From positions 80,083 to 144,082 of the forward strand of contig NZ_QLSU01000024.1 of NCBI RefSeq assembly GCF_003268775.1: a stretch of DNA of 64,000 nucleotides, given 5' to 3'. Made by a program: the position numbers and the translations under genes. Of this stretch, positions 1-9,214 are shown piece by piece; position 1 is the stretch's first letter, and each line of letters begins with the position of its first letter. This stretch comes from Paraburkholderia unamae. GTDB taxonomy: Bacteria > Pseudomonadota > Gammaproteobacteria > Burkholderiales > Burkholderiaceae. The notes below the pieces were generated by a model. That model was not told the DNA's origin. It searched no databases and worked only from the letters and a program-made list of their open reading frames with translations.

Positions 1-271
1 TCTTTCGATGGTGCTCGGGTTGGCCGCTCAGGACACGGCGGAACAGTGCATACGGGAACTCACACTAGACAAGATTCGGCTGACGACGCCTGTGTTGCAT
101 GGCGATACGCTCTACGCGTTCACCGAAGTTCTCGCGAAGGAGGATGCGGAACGGGAAGACGCAGGCATCGTGCATTTCAAACACTACGGGATCAACCAGA
201 ACGACAGGCTATGCGTGCAGGCCGAACGTACGGCCTTGATCAAACGCAAGAGCCACTGGGTGAAGAAATGA
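1..271 (+). CDS. MaoC-family (R)-hydratase/dehydratase, C-terminal part (cut by window edge)
   Basis: The reading frame is open from the first base and ends at the TGA at 269-271. The visible 90 residues have the look of a C-terminal hot-dog fold MaoC hydratase (TPVLHGDTLYAFTEVL, then a beta-strand rich end). The stop overlaps the ATG of the CoA-transferase by four bases (ATGA), so the two are probably translationally coupled. Beside a CaiB/BaiF transferase and a CitE-like lyase, the likely substrate is an itaconyl-, mesaconyl- or citramalyl-type CoA ester. That substrate is inferred from context only. The N-terminal part lies outside the window. Confidence 0.75.
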   Translation, partial: LSMVLGLAAQDTAEQCIRELTLDKIRLTTPVLHGDTLYAFTEVLAKEDAEREDAGIVHFKHYGINQNDRLCVQAERTALIKRKSHWVKK

Positions 272-1524
272 ACGCGGGGTCCGCGAGGCGTGGCGCGCTG
301 GACGGTCTGATAGTCCTGGACCTGACGGCTATGCTTGCGGGGCCATACTGCACGATGATGCTCGCGGACCAGGGCGCTCGCGTGATCAAGATCGAACCGC
401 CAGGCGGAGACAAGACGCGTCGTAATGGCCCGCATCTGGTTGGGGCAATACGGCCCGAGGACGGAGGCTTTGGCGGCTATTTCGGCTCAACGAATCGGAA
501 CAAGGAATCGCTGGTTATCGATCTGAAGAAGCCGGAAGGCCACGCGCTCTTCCTGCGTCTCGTCAAGCGTGCAGATGTTGTGATCGAGAATTACCGATCG
601 GGCGTGATGGAGCGCCTGAGCCTTAGCTATGAACGTTTGCGCGAAGTGAATCCGCGCCTCGTTTATGGAGCACTTAGAGGCTTCGGTGATCGGCGTTCCG
701 GCGCCAGTAAGTATCTTGAATGGCCTGCGTACGATCCAGTATCACAGGCGATGGGGGGCATCATGGGCATCACAGGCCAGACACGCAATGGGGCGCCGAC
801 GAAAATCGGCCCCGGAATCGGCGACATTGGCCCCGCGATGTTCCTGGCGTTCGGCATCGCTTCGGCGTGTTGGCGAGCGCAGCGTACGGGATCGGGCCAG
901 TTCGTTGACGTCGCAATGACTGATTCAGTCCTGGCTATTTGCGAACGCATCGTATTCCAGTATGGCGCTACACGGAAGTCACCTGGCCCTGAAGGTAATG
1001 GCCACCCGCTGCTTTGTCCATTCGGGCTGTTTCAGGCGAAAGACGGATTTATCAGCCTGGGTGTGCCGAACGATCACTTTTGGGCACTCATGGTCGAGCG
1101 CATGGGCAGTCCTGAGTGGGCATGCCAGGACAGGTTTGCAACCAACGATTCTCGCGTTGCAAACAGCGGTGAACTGGAAGCGTACCTGACCGCCTGGACC
1201 ATAAAGCGGACCAAGCGGGAGTTATCCGAAATATTCGGTGGTCACATCCCGCTCGGACCGGTATTCGACGCCGCAGATATTTTTGAAGATGACCATTTCC
1301 GCATCCGGAACATGCTGGTCGAGACGGAGCAACCTGGCACGACCGAAAAGCTGACGATTGCCGGCACGCCCATCCATATGAGCGATACGCCCGGTGGGGT
1401 TCATAAGCGCGCGCCGCTTGTTGGTGAGCACACCACGAGTGTGTTGATCGACCTCGGGTTGACCGAGCAGGAAATTTCCGCATTACGTGAGCACAGGGTC
1501 GTGCAACAACGCACGACAGTCTAG
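268..1524 (+). CDS. CaiB/BaiF family CoA-transferase
   Basis: A 418-residue class III CoA-transferase that moves CoA between an acyl-CoA donor and a dicarboxylic acid in the cytoplasm. It opens with the family signature GLIVLDLTAMLAGPYCTMML, followed by GARVIKIEPPGGD and NRNKESLVIDLKKPEG. The YDPVSQAMGG segment carries the position of the catalytic Asp in formyl-CoA transferase. The chosen ATG overlaps the upstream stop (ATGA), and only 18 bases separate the gene from the lyase, so this is one operon. The trio hydratase/transferase/lyase is the arrangement known for itaconate degradation (Ich, Ict, Ccl). Formate, oxalate or succinate-dependent specificity cannot be read from sequence. Confidence 0.85.
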   Translation: MNAGSARRGALDGLIVLDLTAMLAGPYCTMMLADQGARVIKIEPPGGDKTRRNGPHLVGAIRPEDGGFGGYFGSTNRNKESLVIDLKKPEGHALFLRLVKRADVVIENYRSGVMERLSLSYERLREVNPRLVYGALRGFGDRRSGASKYLEWPAYDPVSQAMGGIMGITGQTRNGAPTKIGPGIGDIGPAMFLAFGIASACWRAQRTGSGQFVDVAMTDSVLAICERIVFQYGATRKSPGPEGNGHPLLCPFGLFQAKDGFISLGVPNDHFWALMVERMGSPEWACQDRFATNDSRVANSGELEAYLTAWTIKRTKRELSEIFGGHIPLGPVFDAADIFEDDHFRIRNMLVETEQPGTTEKLTIAGTPIHMSDTPGGVHKRAPLVGEHTTSVLIDLGLTEQEISALREHRVVQQRTTV

Positions 1525-1542
1525 AAATTGGAGGAGATAGGT

Positions 1543-2454
1543 ATGTCGGAGACAGTCAAACGCTTGCGCCGGTGCCAGTTGTCGGTGCCAGGTTCAAACG
1601 AAAGGATGATGGAGAAGGCTGCCGGAATCGGTGTCGATTATGTCTTCCTCGATTTGGAGGATGCGGTTGCGCCCTCAGAAAAGCGTTCGGCTCGTCAAAA
1701 GATAGTCACCGCACTCAATACCCTTGACTGGGGCCGCACGGTGCGCTGCGTACGTATCAATGACCTGACGACGGAGTATGCCTATGAGGACATCATTGAA
1801 GTTGTCGAAGGCGCACGCGAACGCCTCGACATGATCATGCTGCCAAAGGCCATGTCGGCCGCCGACGTGCAGTTCGTTGACAAGCTCCTGACGATGATGG
1901 AGAAGAAGTTGGGCCTCAAGAAGCGTATTGGTATTGACGTGCTGATCGAGGAAGTCGAAGCCATGCAGAACGTCGAAGTGATCGCTGCATCTACGCCGCG
2001 TCTCGAATGTTTGATTTTCGGGATGGGCGACTACTCGGCAAGCCAGGGTGTGTCGATGCGTGATATTGGTGGCGACGGAGGCTATCCGGGCGACATCTGG
2101 CACTACCAGCGTCATCGCCTGACCATTGCGGCGCGATCGAACAAGATCGACGCAGTGGATGGTCCATTCGCGGATTACCGCAACCCCGACGCTTACCGTG
2201 AAGAAGCCCGTCGCGCCATGATTCTTGGCATGGTAGGCAAGTGGGCCATCCACCCGTCGCAGGTGTCGCTCGCCCAGGAAATCTTCTCGCCTTCGAAGGA
2301 AGATGTAGAACGTGCTCGCGCCATGATAAAGGCGTATGACGAAGCGCTCGCGCAAGGCGTTGGCGCGGTTCAGTACGAGGGGAAGATGATCGACATCGCG
2401 TCGGTGCGCATCGTGCGCAATCTGGTGGAACGCGCTGACCTGATCGGCATGTAA
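1543..2454 (+). CDS. HpcH/HpaI-CitE-like aldolase/lyase (malyl- or citramalyl-CoA lyase type)
   Basis: A 303-residue TIM-barrel lyase of the CitE-like group that cleaves beta-hydroxyacyl-CoA esters with Mg2+. Recognisable are RRCQLSVPGSNERMMEKA at the start, FLDLEDAVAPSEK with the metal-side acidic residues, the IDVLIEEVEAM strand and GMGDYSASQGVS. The ATG at 1543 is preferred over a TTG at 1528 because GGAGGAGAT sits just before it. In context it would split citramalyl-CoA (to pyruvate and acetyl-CoA) or malyl-CoA. The exact ester is inferred. Confidence 0.82.
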   Translation: MSETVKRLRRCQLSVPGSNERMMEKAAGIGVDYVFLDLEDAVAPSEKRSARQKIVTALNTLDWGRTVRCVRINDLTTEYAYEDIIEVVEGARERLDMIMLPKAMSAADVQFVDKLLTMMEKKLGLKKRIGIDVLIEEVEAMQNVEVIAASTPRLECLIFGMGDYSASQGVSMRDIGGDGGYPGDIWHYQRHRLTIAARSNKIDAVDGPFADYRNPDAYREEARRAMILGMVGKWAIHPSQVSLAQEIFSPSKEDVERARAMIKAYDEALAQGVGAVQYEGKMIDIASVRIVRNLVERADLIGM

Positions 2455-2474
2455 TTTAGGTGTAGTTTTAAGTC

Positions 2475-2497
2475 AGCGGGTAGACTAGGAGCCCGCT
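2475..2497 (+). terminator. possible stem-loop after the lyase gene
   Basis: A six-base-pair GC stem (AGCGGG/CCCGCT) lies 20 bases after the lyase stop, with flanking TAAG/CTTA that can extend it. There is no T-run, so it is at best a weak terminator or an RNA-stabilising hairpin between the lyase and transporter genes. Confidence 0.3.
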
Positions 2498-2597
2498 GCG
2501 CTTAAACACGTAAGTCGTGGTTGAATGGTGCCATGCCATGTAGTTCATTATATCAATATAAGATTAGTTATACGAAGTATAAAATATCGGAGACAAT

Positions 2598-3900
2598 ATG
2601 GAGCAGACACTATCAAGCGCTGTCGGAGATGTGAAAAACGCGCGCAGCGTGCTTCGTAGCCGCTTCGCTGGTTGCGTAGGGCATGCAATCGAATGGTTCG
2701 ATTTTTCGATATACGCGAACCTAGCGATTTTTTTCAGCGGGCAACTCTTTCCGGGCGACAGCAAGGAGGTCAAGTTGCTAGCTGCATTTGGCGTTTACGC
2801 GTTCGGGTTCATCATGCGACCAGCTGGGCGGCTGGCTTCTTGGTGTGCTCGCAGATCGTCATGGACGACGGGCCGCGCTGTCGCTATCTGTTCAACTGAT
2901 GGCGCTCGGCTCTTTGCTGCTCGCTATTGTACCGACGTACGACAGAATCGGCTTTGCGGCACCGGTCATTGCGACGATCGCACGTCTGCTGCAAGGGTTG
3001 TCGACAGGTGGCGAATTTGCGGCGGCCATTTCCTTTCTTGGTGAAACGGCACCCTCGGACAAGCGCGGCCTGCACGGCAGCTTCCTGTTTTTTGGCACCG
3101 GCATTGGTTTAATGTGCGCGTCCGGGATTGTATGGCTACTCAACGGGTCCCTGTCGCACGACCAGATGATTGCGTATGGTTGGCGTATTCCGTTTGTCAT
3201 CGGCGCGATCAGCGGGATCTTTGCCTGGTGGCTGCGCCAGCACGTTGCGGAAACCGCGATCTTCGAGGAAGCACGTGCCGATGGCAAACGGACGATGGGT
3301 TCGGTCCGAGAGCTTTTCACGAAGCACCGAAAACCGGTCTTTACGCTGTTCGGTATCGGTATTTGCGGAACATTCGCGTTTTATCTGTTTGGTGTGTACG
3401 TCCCTGTATATGCGATCCAGCGTACGGGCGCTTCGTCGTCGATCGCGTACGCGGCGGGTTCGTTCGCGCTCGCAATCTACACCCTGGTGCACCCGTTCTT
3501 CGGCATGCTTTCTGACCGGGTTGGTCGTCGCCCGCAGATGCTTGTCTTCGCGGGATTCTACACACTGTTCCTGTACCCAGTAGTGCTCTCAGTTCAGCCT
3601 ACCTTCTGGTCGATTGCGGGCATCGAGATTTTCGGTTTGGTGCTCTATGCACTCTTTTCGTCCGTCATCCCGGCAGTCTTGTCGGAACTGTTTGAGACAG
3701 AGATCCGAACCGTTGGTATTGGTCTGCCGATCAACCTTGTGATCGCGGCTTTTGGCGGCACGACGCCCTTCCTGATGACTTGGCTGCAATCCATCCACCA
3801 CGATAACTATTTCCTGATTTATGTGTCAGTCGGATCGTTCATCACACTCGTGACAATCTGGCGGATGAAAGAGACGAATGGCTGCTCGTTGATAGATTAG
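2598..3900 (+). pseudogene. MFS metabolite:H+ symporter (MHS/ProP-ShiA-like), one frameshift
   Basis: The N-terminal 75 residues (starting at 2598 after CGGAGACAAT) include GHAIEWFDFSIYANLAIFFSGQLFP and FGVYAFGFIMRP, typical of the metabolite:H+ symporter subfamily. The protein then continues in another frame as LGGWLLGVLADRHGRRAALS to the stop at 3900. Joining the two frames restores the conserved loop 2-3 signature (FIMRPLGGWLLG...DRHGRR), so there is one extra base at about 2820-2823. The downstream frame holds the other membrane segments and GRR repeats intact. It probably imported the acid handled by the preceding enzymes. It is either a recent pseudogene or a sequencing error. Confidence 0.78.
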
Positions 3901-4063
3901 ACGAAGAGCGCACGGTCTTTCTTCACGGCGTACGGATCAAACGGCTGAACCGCTACCGCCATCCACGCAATTCGGAAGCGCATGGGGGTAGTCAGCAGGC
4001 GTTTGATTTGAAACGAAATTTATACCGGGCCACAAGCCGGACGCATGCCAGGCATAGATGTGC

Positions 4064-4645
4064 CTAACCGGAGACCTGCACGAGAATCAAGGGCACCCCG
4101 AAGAGGGCCACGCTATGCCAGTCGTGCTGCTTCGCACGCACGTCGGGATTGCAGAACAGGAAGCGCAGGATGTTGCGCTGACCGGCAGGCAGCTTGCCGC
4201 AATCGGTGAGCAGCACGGCGGCGGCGCGATTCCAGGCCACCACGTCCCAGGTGGCCGTCTTGACGATGGCCACGCTGTACCGCAGGGGATCAAGCAGGCG
4301 TTGCAGCCGCGGGTTGACCCCGTCCACAGGCTTGTAACGAACTTCCGGCGGCCGGCCGAGGCCCAGCATGAATAGATGCTCACGCTCGGGATCAGTCAGC
4401 ATCAACGCGCTGCAGATGCGATCGAGCACCTCCGCCGAAGGCGCGCCGCCACGCCCCTGTTCGAGCCAGGTGTACCAGGTCGGGCTGATGTTCGCCCGCT
4501 GCGCGACTTCTTCCCTGCGCAGCCCCGGCGTGCGCCTGCGGCCGCCGAAACCAAAACTCGCGGGATCGAGGCGGGTGCGGCAACGCTTGAGAAAGTCGCC
4601 GAGCGAGCCGGCCGAATGGATCGGCACGGAAATCCTGTTAGTCAT
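4064..4645 (-). pseudogene. XRE-family regulator with MmyB-like domain, C-terminally truncated
   Basis: The 193-residue product has an N-terminal helix-turn-helix (LGDFLKRCRTRLDP, TPGLRREEVAQRANISPTWYTWLEQGRG) and then the start of the MmyB-like ligand-binding domain (RLQRLLDPLRYSVAIVKTATWDVVAWNRAAAVLL). Family members are about 260-290 residues. Here the match ends after DWHSVA and the frame closes in an unrelated tail, so roughly the last 80 residues are missing. It is divergently oriented to the adjacent SDR gene, the usual arrangement for this regulator type. I infer loss of ligand response, but DNA binding might survive. Confidence 0.7.
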
Positions 4646-4725
4646 TTTAATATGATGCTCTCACTACTTTAACGGTATAGAAATCCCAAGGATAGTACGC
4701 TCGTCACCACCAAGGAGAGTTGACC

Positions 4726-5617
4726 ATGCGTATTTTCCGACCGGCGCGACCGGCTTCATCGGTTCGGCACTCGTGCCGGAGCTTATCGAAGCCGGCCACG
4801 AGGTGATCGGCATGACCCGCTCCGACGCAGGCGCGCAGGCGCTTGCCGCAGCGGGCGCCCAGGTTCATCGCGCAACGCTGGAGGACCCCGGGAGCATGCG
4901 CCGCGGCGCGGAGCACGCGGACGCGGTGATTCACGCGGCGTTCGATCACGATTTCTCGCGCTTCGAGGAGAATTGCGAAAAGGACAAGCGCGCAATCGCG
5001 GCGCTCGGTGCTGCGCTTGCGGGCTCGGATCGTCCGTCGATCATTACGTCGGGCACCGGGACCGGCAACGGTGTGCACGGCGAGCCGGCGAGCGAGGACT
5101 TCTTCAATGCGGGCCATCCCAATCCGCGCATGAGGTCCGGACTGGCCGGCAAACCTTGCTCGAACAAGGGATCAACGTTGGTGTATTGCGTCTGCCGCAA
5201 GTCCACAATCCCTTCAAACAAGGGCTGATTACACGGCTCGCTGCAGTGGCACGTGAAAAAGGCGCGTGCGCCTACGTGAGCGAAGGCGCGAACCGTTGGC
5301 CCGCCTGCCATCTCTCCGACGTCGTGCGTGTGTACCGTCTCGCCGTGGAAAAGGCCGTACCGGGCGCGCGTTATAACGCCGTGGGCGCAGAGGGCGTGGG
5401 CACCCGCGAAATCGCCGAGGCCCTTGGCCGTGGGCTCAATTTGCCTGCCGTTTCGATTGCGGCCGATGAAGCGCCGGCGCATTTCGGCTGGACGACGATG
5501 TTCGTCGGCATGGACATGCCCGCTTCGAGCGCGCTCACCCAGGCGCGGCTAAGCTGGCGGCCGACCGGCCCGGCGCTCATCGCCGATCTCGATGAAGCGC
5601 GTTTCGCTCAGGTCTGA
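4726..5617 (+). pseudogene. SDR family NAD(P)-dependent epimerase/oxidoreductase, two frameshifts
   Basis: The ATG at 4726 follows AAGGAGA. The expected Rossmann start (MRIF...TGATGFIGSALVPELIEAGHEV) needs one base restored near 4737. A second frame change at about 5137-5150 joins NPRMRSGLAG to QTLLEQGINVGVLRLPQVHN. After it the frame runs cleanly through YVSEGANRWPACHLSDVVRVYRLAVEKA to the stop at 5617. The rebuilt protein is about 297 residues, a normal length for an atypical SDR. It lies opposite an MmyB-like regulator that would normally control it. Two independent frameshifts favour a real pseudogene. Confidence 0.72.
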
Positions 5618-5998
5618 ATTCTTGCGGCCATCTCCCCCTTTTCGCGTAGCGCGCGCTTGCGGCTCGTGTTTCTCTGCCCATTCCCACACGTTCCGGGCAA
5701 AGCCCATGTCGTCTGCAACGACGGCAGCCGCATGGAGCGTGTCTACGTATGCTGTCATATGCGTAAGAGATCAGGCCGGTCACACGTCGATCGGCCACTC
5801 TCACGGCATATCGGCTGATTTCGAGCGCAATTATGCGTTGGTCGCCGCTTTAGCGGAGTCAAGGCATGATGTTTGTTGACATTAAATGTCAGCCTTCTGA
5901 TCTGCGAACCCTCAGGGCACCAAGCACCCTCGAGCAGTGTCGTAACGGTAATAGAAGGTAAACTTGCAAGTTTATCTTGTACTGTATATATTGCCATC
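5618..5998. other. non-coding gap with marR promoter region
   Basis: Apart from the palindrome at 5959-5974 and the marR promoter region, I find nothing firm here. A 69-codon minus-strand frame (5549-5758) overlaps the end of the SDR gene and has no recognisable relatives. Confidence 0.5.
5959..5974. promoter_or_regulatory. perfect 16-bp palindrome, probable MarR operator
   Basis: TAAACTTGCAAGTTTA is a perfect inverted repeat ending 24 bases before the marR start. TTGCAA-centred palindromes of this size are typical MarR-family operators. The position implies autorepression and control of the following operon. Confidence 0.65.
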
Positions 5999-6430
5999 AT
6001 GACGACCGAATCTTCCCTAGACATTGTTGCAAACGACCTTTCGGCGGCGATCAGTCGGCTGCTGCGGCGCCTACGCACGGAATCCAATCCGACCGAGCTG
6101 GCCCTTTCACAGATGGGCGTCCTCGCTCGTCTGGAGCAAGGCGGACCCATGACGACCGCGGATCTGGCGCGTGCAGAACTGATGAAGCCGCAGTCGATGG
6201 GGGTCATTCTGGCGAGTCTTGAGCAGGAAGGGCTGATCGAGCGTCGGCCCCACCCGACGAATCGTCGCCAGATCCTTTTTGTGTTGACCGCGACTGGCGT
6301 GGCGGTGAGAACCCGCCACCGCGCCATGAAGCGAAACTGGCTGGTCGGAGCCATCGGCCAGCTCGATCCCGCCGACCTGGAGGCGCTTGTAGCGGCGATC
6401 GCGATCATCCGGCAGGTCGGCGATTCCTGA
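5999..6430 (+). CDS. MarR family transcriptional regulator
   Basis: A 143-residue winged-helix dimeric repressor. An N-terminal dimerisation helix (SAAISRLLRRLRTESNPTEL) is followed by the HTH (MTTADLARAELMKPQSMGVILASLEQ) and a wing with the typical GLIERRPHPTNRRQILFVLT motif. The start at 5999 is preferred because the upstream palindrome would otherwise be inside the gene. It heads a run of isochorismatase-like, membrane and DHA2-transporter genes and probably represses all of them until an aromatic or phenolic effector binds. The effector is unknown. Confidence 0.85.
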   Translation: MTTESSLDIVANDLSAAISRLLRRLRTESNPTELALSQMGVLARLEQGGPMTTADLARAELMKPQSMGVILASLEQEGLIERRPHPTNRRQILFVLTATGVAVRTRHRAMKRNWLVGAIGQLDPADLEALVAAIAIIRQVGDS

Positions 6431-6496
6431 CCTTCGTCATCGCCGCCATCGGCGGTGACGAAGAGGCAGATCAAGCTCAAATTATTAGGACAACTT

Positions 6497-7060
6497 ATGT
6501 CTGTAACCGAACTGGATTCCAAAACTGCGCTGATTGTTATCGACCTGCAGAAAGTCGTTGCGTCGATTTCCACTGCCCATCCCTTCGTGAAAGTGCTGGA
6601 GAACGCCAGTCTTCTTGCGGCAACTTTCCGCCAACACGGCCTTCCCGTCGTGCTGGTCAACGTCATCGGGATGGCGCCGGGCCGGATTGAGCAGTACCAC
6701 TCGGGCGGTGCGCTCACGCCGGACTGGTCCGAACTCCTGCCAGAGCTGGATCGCCAGCCCCAGGATCATTTCGTGTCCAAGAAAACCTGGGGTGCGTTCA
6801 CCGGCACCGGTCTTGAGGCGCATCTCAAATCAACCGGCATCACCCAGGTGGTGGTCTGCGGCGTTGCGACGAGCGTGGGCGTCGAGTCAACCGCGCGGCA
6901 GGCGCATGAACTTGGCTTCAACGTCACCCTCGCTGTGGACGCCATGACTGACGTCAGCGCGGAAGCGCACTTCAACAGTCTTGAGCGGATTTTTCCGCAG
7001 CTCGGCGAAGCAGGCACAAGCAAGGAGATTGCCAATCTCCTTTCGACGAGGAACACCTGA
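6497..7060 (+). CDS. isochorismatase-like hydrolase family protein lacking the catalytic Cys
   Basis: A 187-residue alpha/beta protein of the cysteine hydrolase (isochorismatase-like) superfamily. ALIVIDLQ supplies the Asp, and FVSKKTWGAFTGTGL the Lys of the usual triad. The third signature reads VVCGVATSVGVESTARQA: where cysteine hydrolases have the nucleophile (GxxTDxC) there is a glycine, as in true isochorismatases such as PhzD/EntB. So it is more likely an isochorismatase-type (vinyl ether) hydrolase than an amidase. It sits between marR and a small membrane protein gene in the same direction. Confidence 0.75.
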   Translation: MSVTELDSKTALIVIDLQKVVASISTAHPFVKVLENASLLAATFRQHGLPVVLVNVIGMAPGRIEQYHSGGALTPDWSELLPELDRQPQDHFVSKKTWGAFTGTGLEAHLKSTGITQVVVCGVATSVGVESTARQAHELGFNVTLAVDAMTDVSAEAHFNSLERIFPQLGEAGTSKEIANLLSTRNT

Positions 7061-7061
7061 G

Positions 7062-7391
7062 ATGTCCTGGCTATTCCTGCTTGCGTATTTCCTCGGTGGT
7101 TTCTTCCTGGCGAATGCTGTGCCGCATGTCGTGAGCGGCATGATGGGTCGACCATTCCAGAGTCTGTTCGCAAAGCCGCCCGGCGAAGGGCTGTCTTCAC
7201 CGAGCATCAATGTGCTCTGGGGCTTCTGCAATATTGTTATCGGCTACCTGCTTGTCTGCCGTGTCGGCGATTTCCAGTTGAGGCACACGGCGGACATCAT
7301 CGCTTTGGGTGCTGGCGCATTCCTGATCTCACTGTTCTCGGCGCGGCATTTCGGCCGTTTCAATGGCGGCCATGTCACAAACCCCACCTAA
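7062..7391 (+). CDS. small integral membrane protein
   Basis: This 109-residue protein starts at ATG 7062, immediately after the previous stop. Three hydrophobic stretches are visible: LFLLAYFLGGFFLANAVPHV, INVLWGFCNIVIGYLLV and IIALGAGAFLISLFSA. No enzymatic motif is seen. Its 3' end overlaps the start of the DHA2 transporter gene by about 20-29 bases, so the two are translationally linked. I do not know its function. An accessory role to the transporter is an inference from position. Confidence 0.6.
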   Translation: MSWLFLLAYFLGGFFLANAVPHVVSGMMGRPFQSLFAKPPGEGLSSPSINVLWGFCNIVIGYLLVCRVGDFQLRHTADIIALGAGAFLISLFSARHFGRFNGGHVTNPT

Positions 7392-8805
7392 AACAGCCGT
7401 TGATACCACGGACGCACCTGCGACGGACCAGCTTGATTCCTCGGTCTGGAAAATTGCTGGCGTCGCGCTGTTCGGGGCGTTGCTCGCCCAGCTCGACGCG
7501 ACGATCGTCAACGTCTCACTGTCAAACCTCGCGGCAGAGTTGAATAGCAGCCTTTCGACGATCCAGTGGATCACGAGCGGCTATTTGTTGGCGCTCACCC
7601 TGGTTCTGCCGCTGAATGGATGGTTGGTCGACCGCATCGGCGCAAAGGCCCTCTACCTTTGGTGCTTCTCAACGTTCACGCTGTGCTCGGCGCTTTGCGG
7701 CCTTGCCTGGTCGGCGCCCGCGCTGATCGGGTTCCGCGTCTTGCAGGGGATCAGCGGGGGCCTCCTTGCGCCTATGACCCAGATGATGATAGCTCGGGCC
7801 GCGGGCAAGCACATGGCCCGCGTGGCGGGCTATATGGCGCTTCCTGTGCTGTTGGCTCCGGTCCTGGGTCCCGTCATCGCCGGCGCCATCCTGCAGTATG
7901 CGTCCTGGCGCTGGCTATTTCTGGTCAATCTGCCGGTCGGGGGCGTCGCACTTCTGTTGGTGATCCTGTTCCTCCCGAACGACCAGAACGAGACGAAGCG
8001 GCGAACTTTGGACTGGTCCGGTCTCGCGTTGCTCTCGCCCGGGCTTGTGATGTTCCTGTATGGCTCCGAACGCCTCGACCACACGGCCGGGCTCGTAATT
8101 CTGTCCGGCGGCATGGTAATGATGGCGGCCTTCCTGTGGACAGCACGGCGAAAGGGGGACGATGCGTTGATCGACCTGCGACTGTTCAGTGGCAAGGTTT
8201 TCCGCACTGCGGCCGTCACGCAATTCCTGTCGAACGGCGGTATGCTTGCCGGGCAGATGCTCATCCCGGCCTTTTTGATTCAGGCGTGCGGCCGGACGCC
8301 GGGAGAAATGGGCTGGATGCTCGCGCCGCTTGGTATCGGCATGATGCTCACCAACCCTTTCATGGGCGCGCTGACCGACAAACTCGGCATTCGGTGCGTA
8401 TCCGCGGGTGGCGCGCTTCTGACGTTCGCCGCCACATTGCCCATGCTGTACCTCGCTGCCCATGGACTGAGGTTGGGCGTACTCATACCCGCTTTGCTTT
8501 TACGGGGAATAGGCATGAGTGGTGTAGGCTTGCCGTCGCTGACCGCTGCCTATGCTTCGGTCCGCAGAGAGCGGATGCCGATGGCAACGACGTCGCTCAA
8601 CATCGTTCAGCGCCTCGGCGGTCCGACCATGACGACCCTTTGCGCGACGTTCCTGGCATGGAGGCTAAAATCTATCGACGCGGGCCATGCGGTCTCAGGC
8701 GCATATGGGTGGGCGTTTCTGATCCTCTGTGGTACTCACGCCGTCGCCTTTCTGGCTGCGGTTCAATTGCCACGCCGTCTAGACGACGTGGCGTTCGGTG
8801 AGTGA
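7363..8805 (+). CDS. DHA2-family MFS drug/metabolite efflux transporter
   Basis: A 480-residue 14-TM-type major facilitator (EmrB/QacA-like). TM1 carries the family motif LDATIVNVSLSNLA, followed by WITSGYLLALTLVLPLNGWLVDRIGAK (motif A) and RVLQGISGGLLAPMTQMMIARAAG. A central hydrophilic loop and a second transmembrane half follow. The ATG at 7363, or the internal ATG at 7372, overlaps the preceding gene. Under MarR control and next to an isochorismatase-like enzyme, it probably exports a small aromatic compound. The substrate is not deducible. Confidence 0.85.
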   Translation: MAAMSQTPPKTAVDTTDAPATDQLDSSVWKIAGVALFGALLAQLDATIVNVSLSNLAAELNSSLSTIQWITSGYLLALTLVLPLNGWLVDRIGAKALYLWCFSTFTLCSALCGLAWSAPALIGFRVLQGISGGLLAPMTQMMIARAAGKHMARVAGYMALPVLLAPVLGPVIAGAILQYASWRWLFLVNLPVGGVALLLVILFLPNDQNETKRRTLDWSGLALLSPGLVMFLYGSERLDHTAGLVILSGGMVMMAAFLWTARRKGDDALIDLRLFSGKVFRTAAVTQFLSNGGMLAGQMLIPAFLIQACGRTPGEMGWMLAPLGIGMMLTNPFMGALTDKLGIRCVSAGGALLTFAATLPMLYLAAHGLRLGVLIPALLLRGIGMSGVGLPSLTAAYASVRRERMPMATTSLNIVQRLGGPTMTTLCATFLAWRLKSIDAGHAVSGAYGWAFLILCGTHAVAFLAAVQLPRRLDDVAFGE

Positions 8806-9214
8806 GAGGTGAACGTTGCAGTGACGCCGATCCCGCACATGCAGGGGGCGCTCATCGCAGGGGCGTGGATTTCGGCGGAGAAGCAAGCCGCAATCCGTGA
8901 AACCGCGTAGCGCAGAGAATTCGCAGCCCCCTTCCGTACAATCCGGCGGGCCCGTGGAATAACGGTCCGACGTCAATTGCCTTTTTCGTATATTTCCTGC
9001 CCGCACTTAGTGGGGGGCCATCCTTGAGACCTCCGGGATCGTCAGTCCGCTCAGAGAGCGGGCATCCCCTGATGACCGTGGCGGTCAGCAACAATGGCTA
9101 AATGTTTGGATCGGCAACGCTCGCGTGCAAGTACGCTTGGACTGCGTCAACGAATTGTCGTCGAGTGCTACCGACCACTCTGTCGCGCTTTCGGCGTTTG
9201 AGCTCTGATCATAC
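8806..9214. other. intergenic, nothing recognised
   Basis: Between the efflux gene and the solute-binding protein remnant I see no coding frame with family signatures, no RNA gene and no clear terminator. Confidence 0.5.

Noticed and set aside
5549..5758. 69-codon minus frame near the SDR end
   Set aside because: The first 40 residues look protein-like but half the frame is antisense to the SDR gene and no family is recognised.
7566..8801. A 411-codon plus frame inside the DHA2 transporter gene
   Set aside because: Arg/Gly/Pro-rich out-of-frame product with no membrane segments; the transporter frame is convincing.
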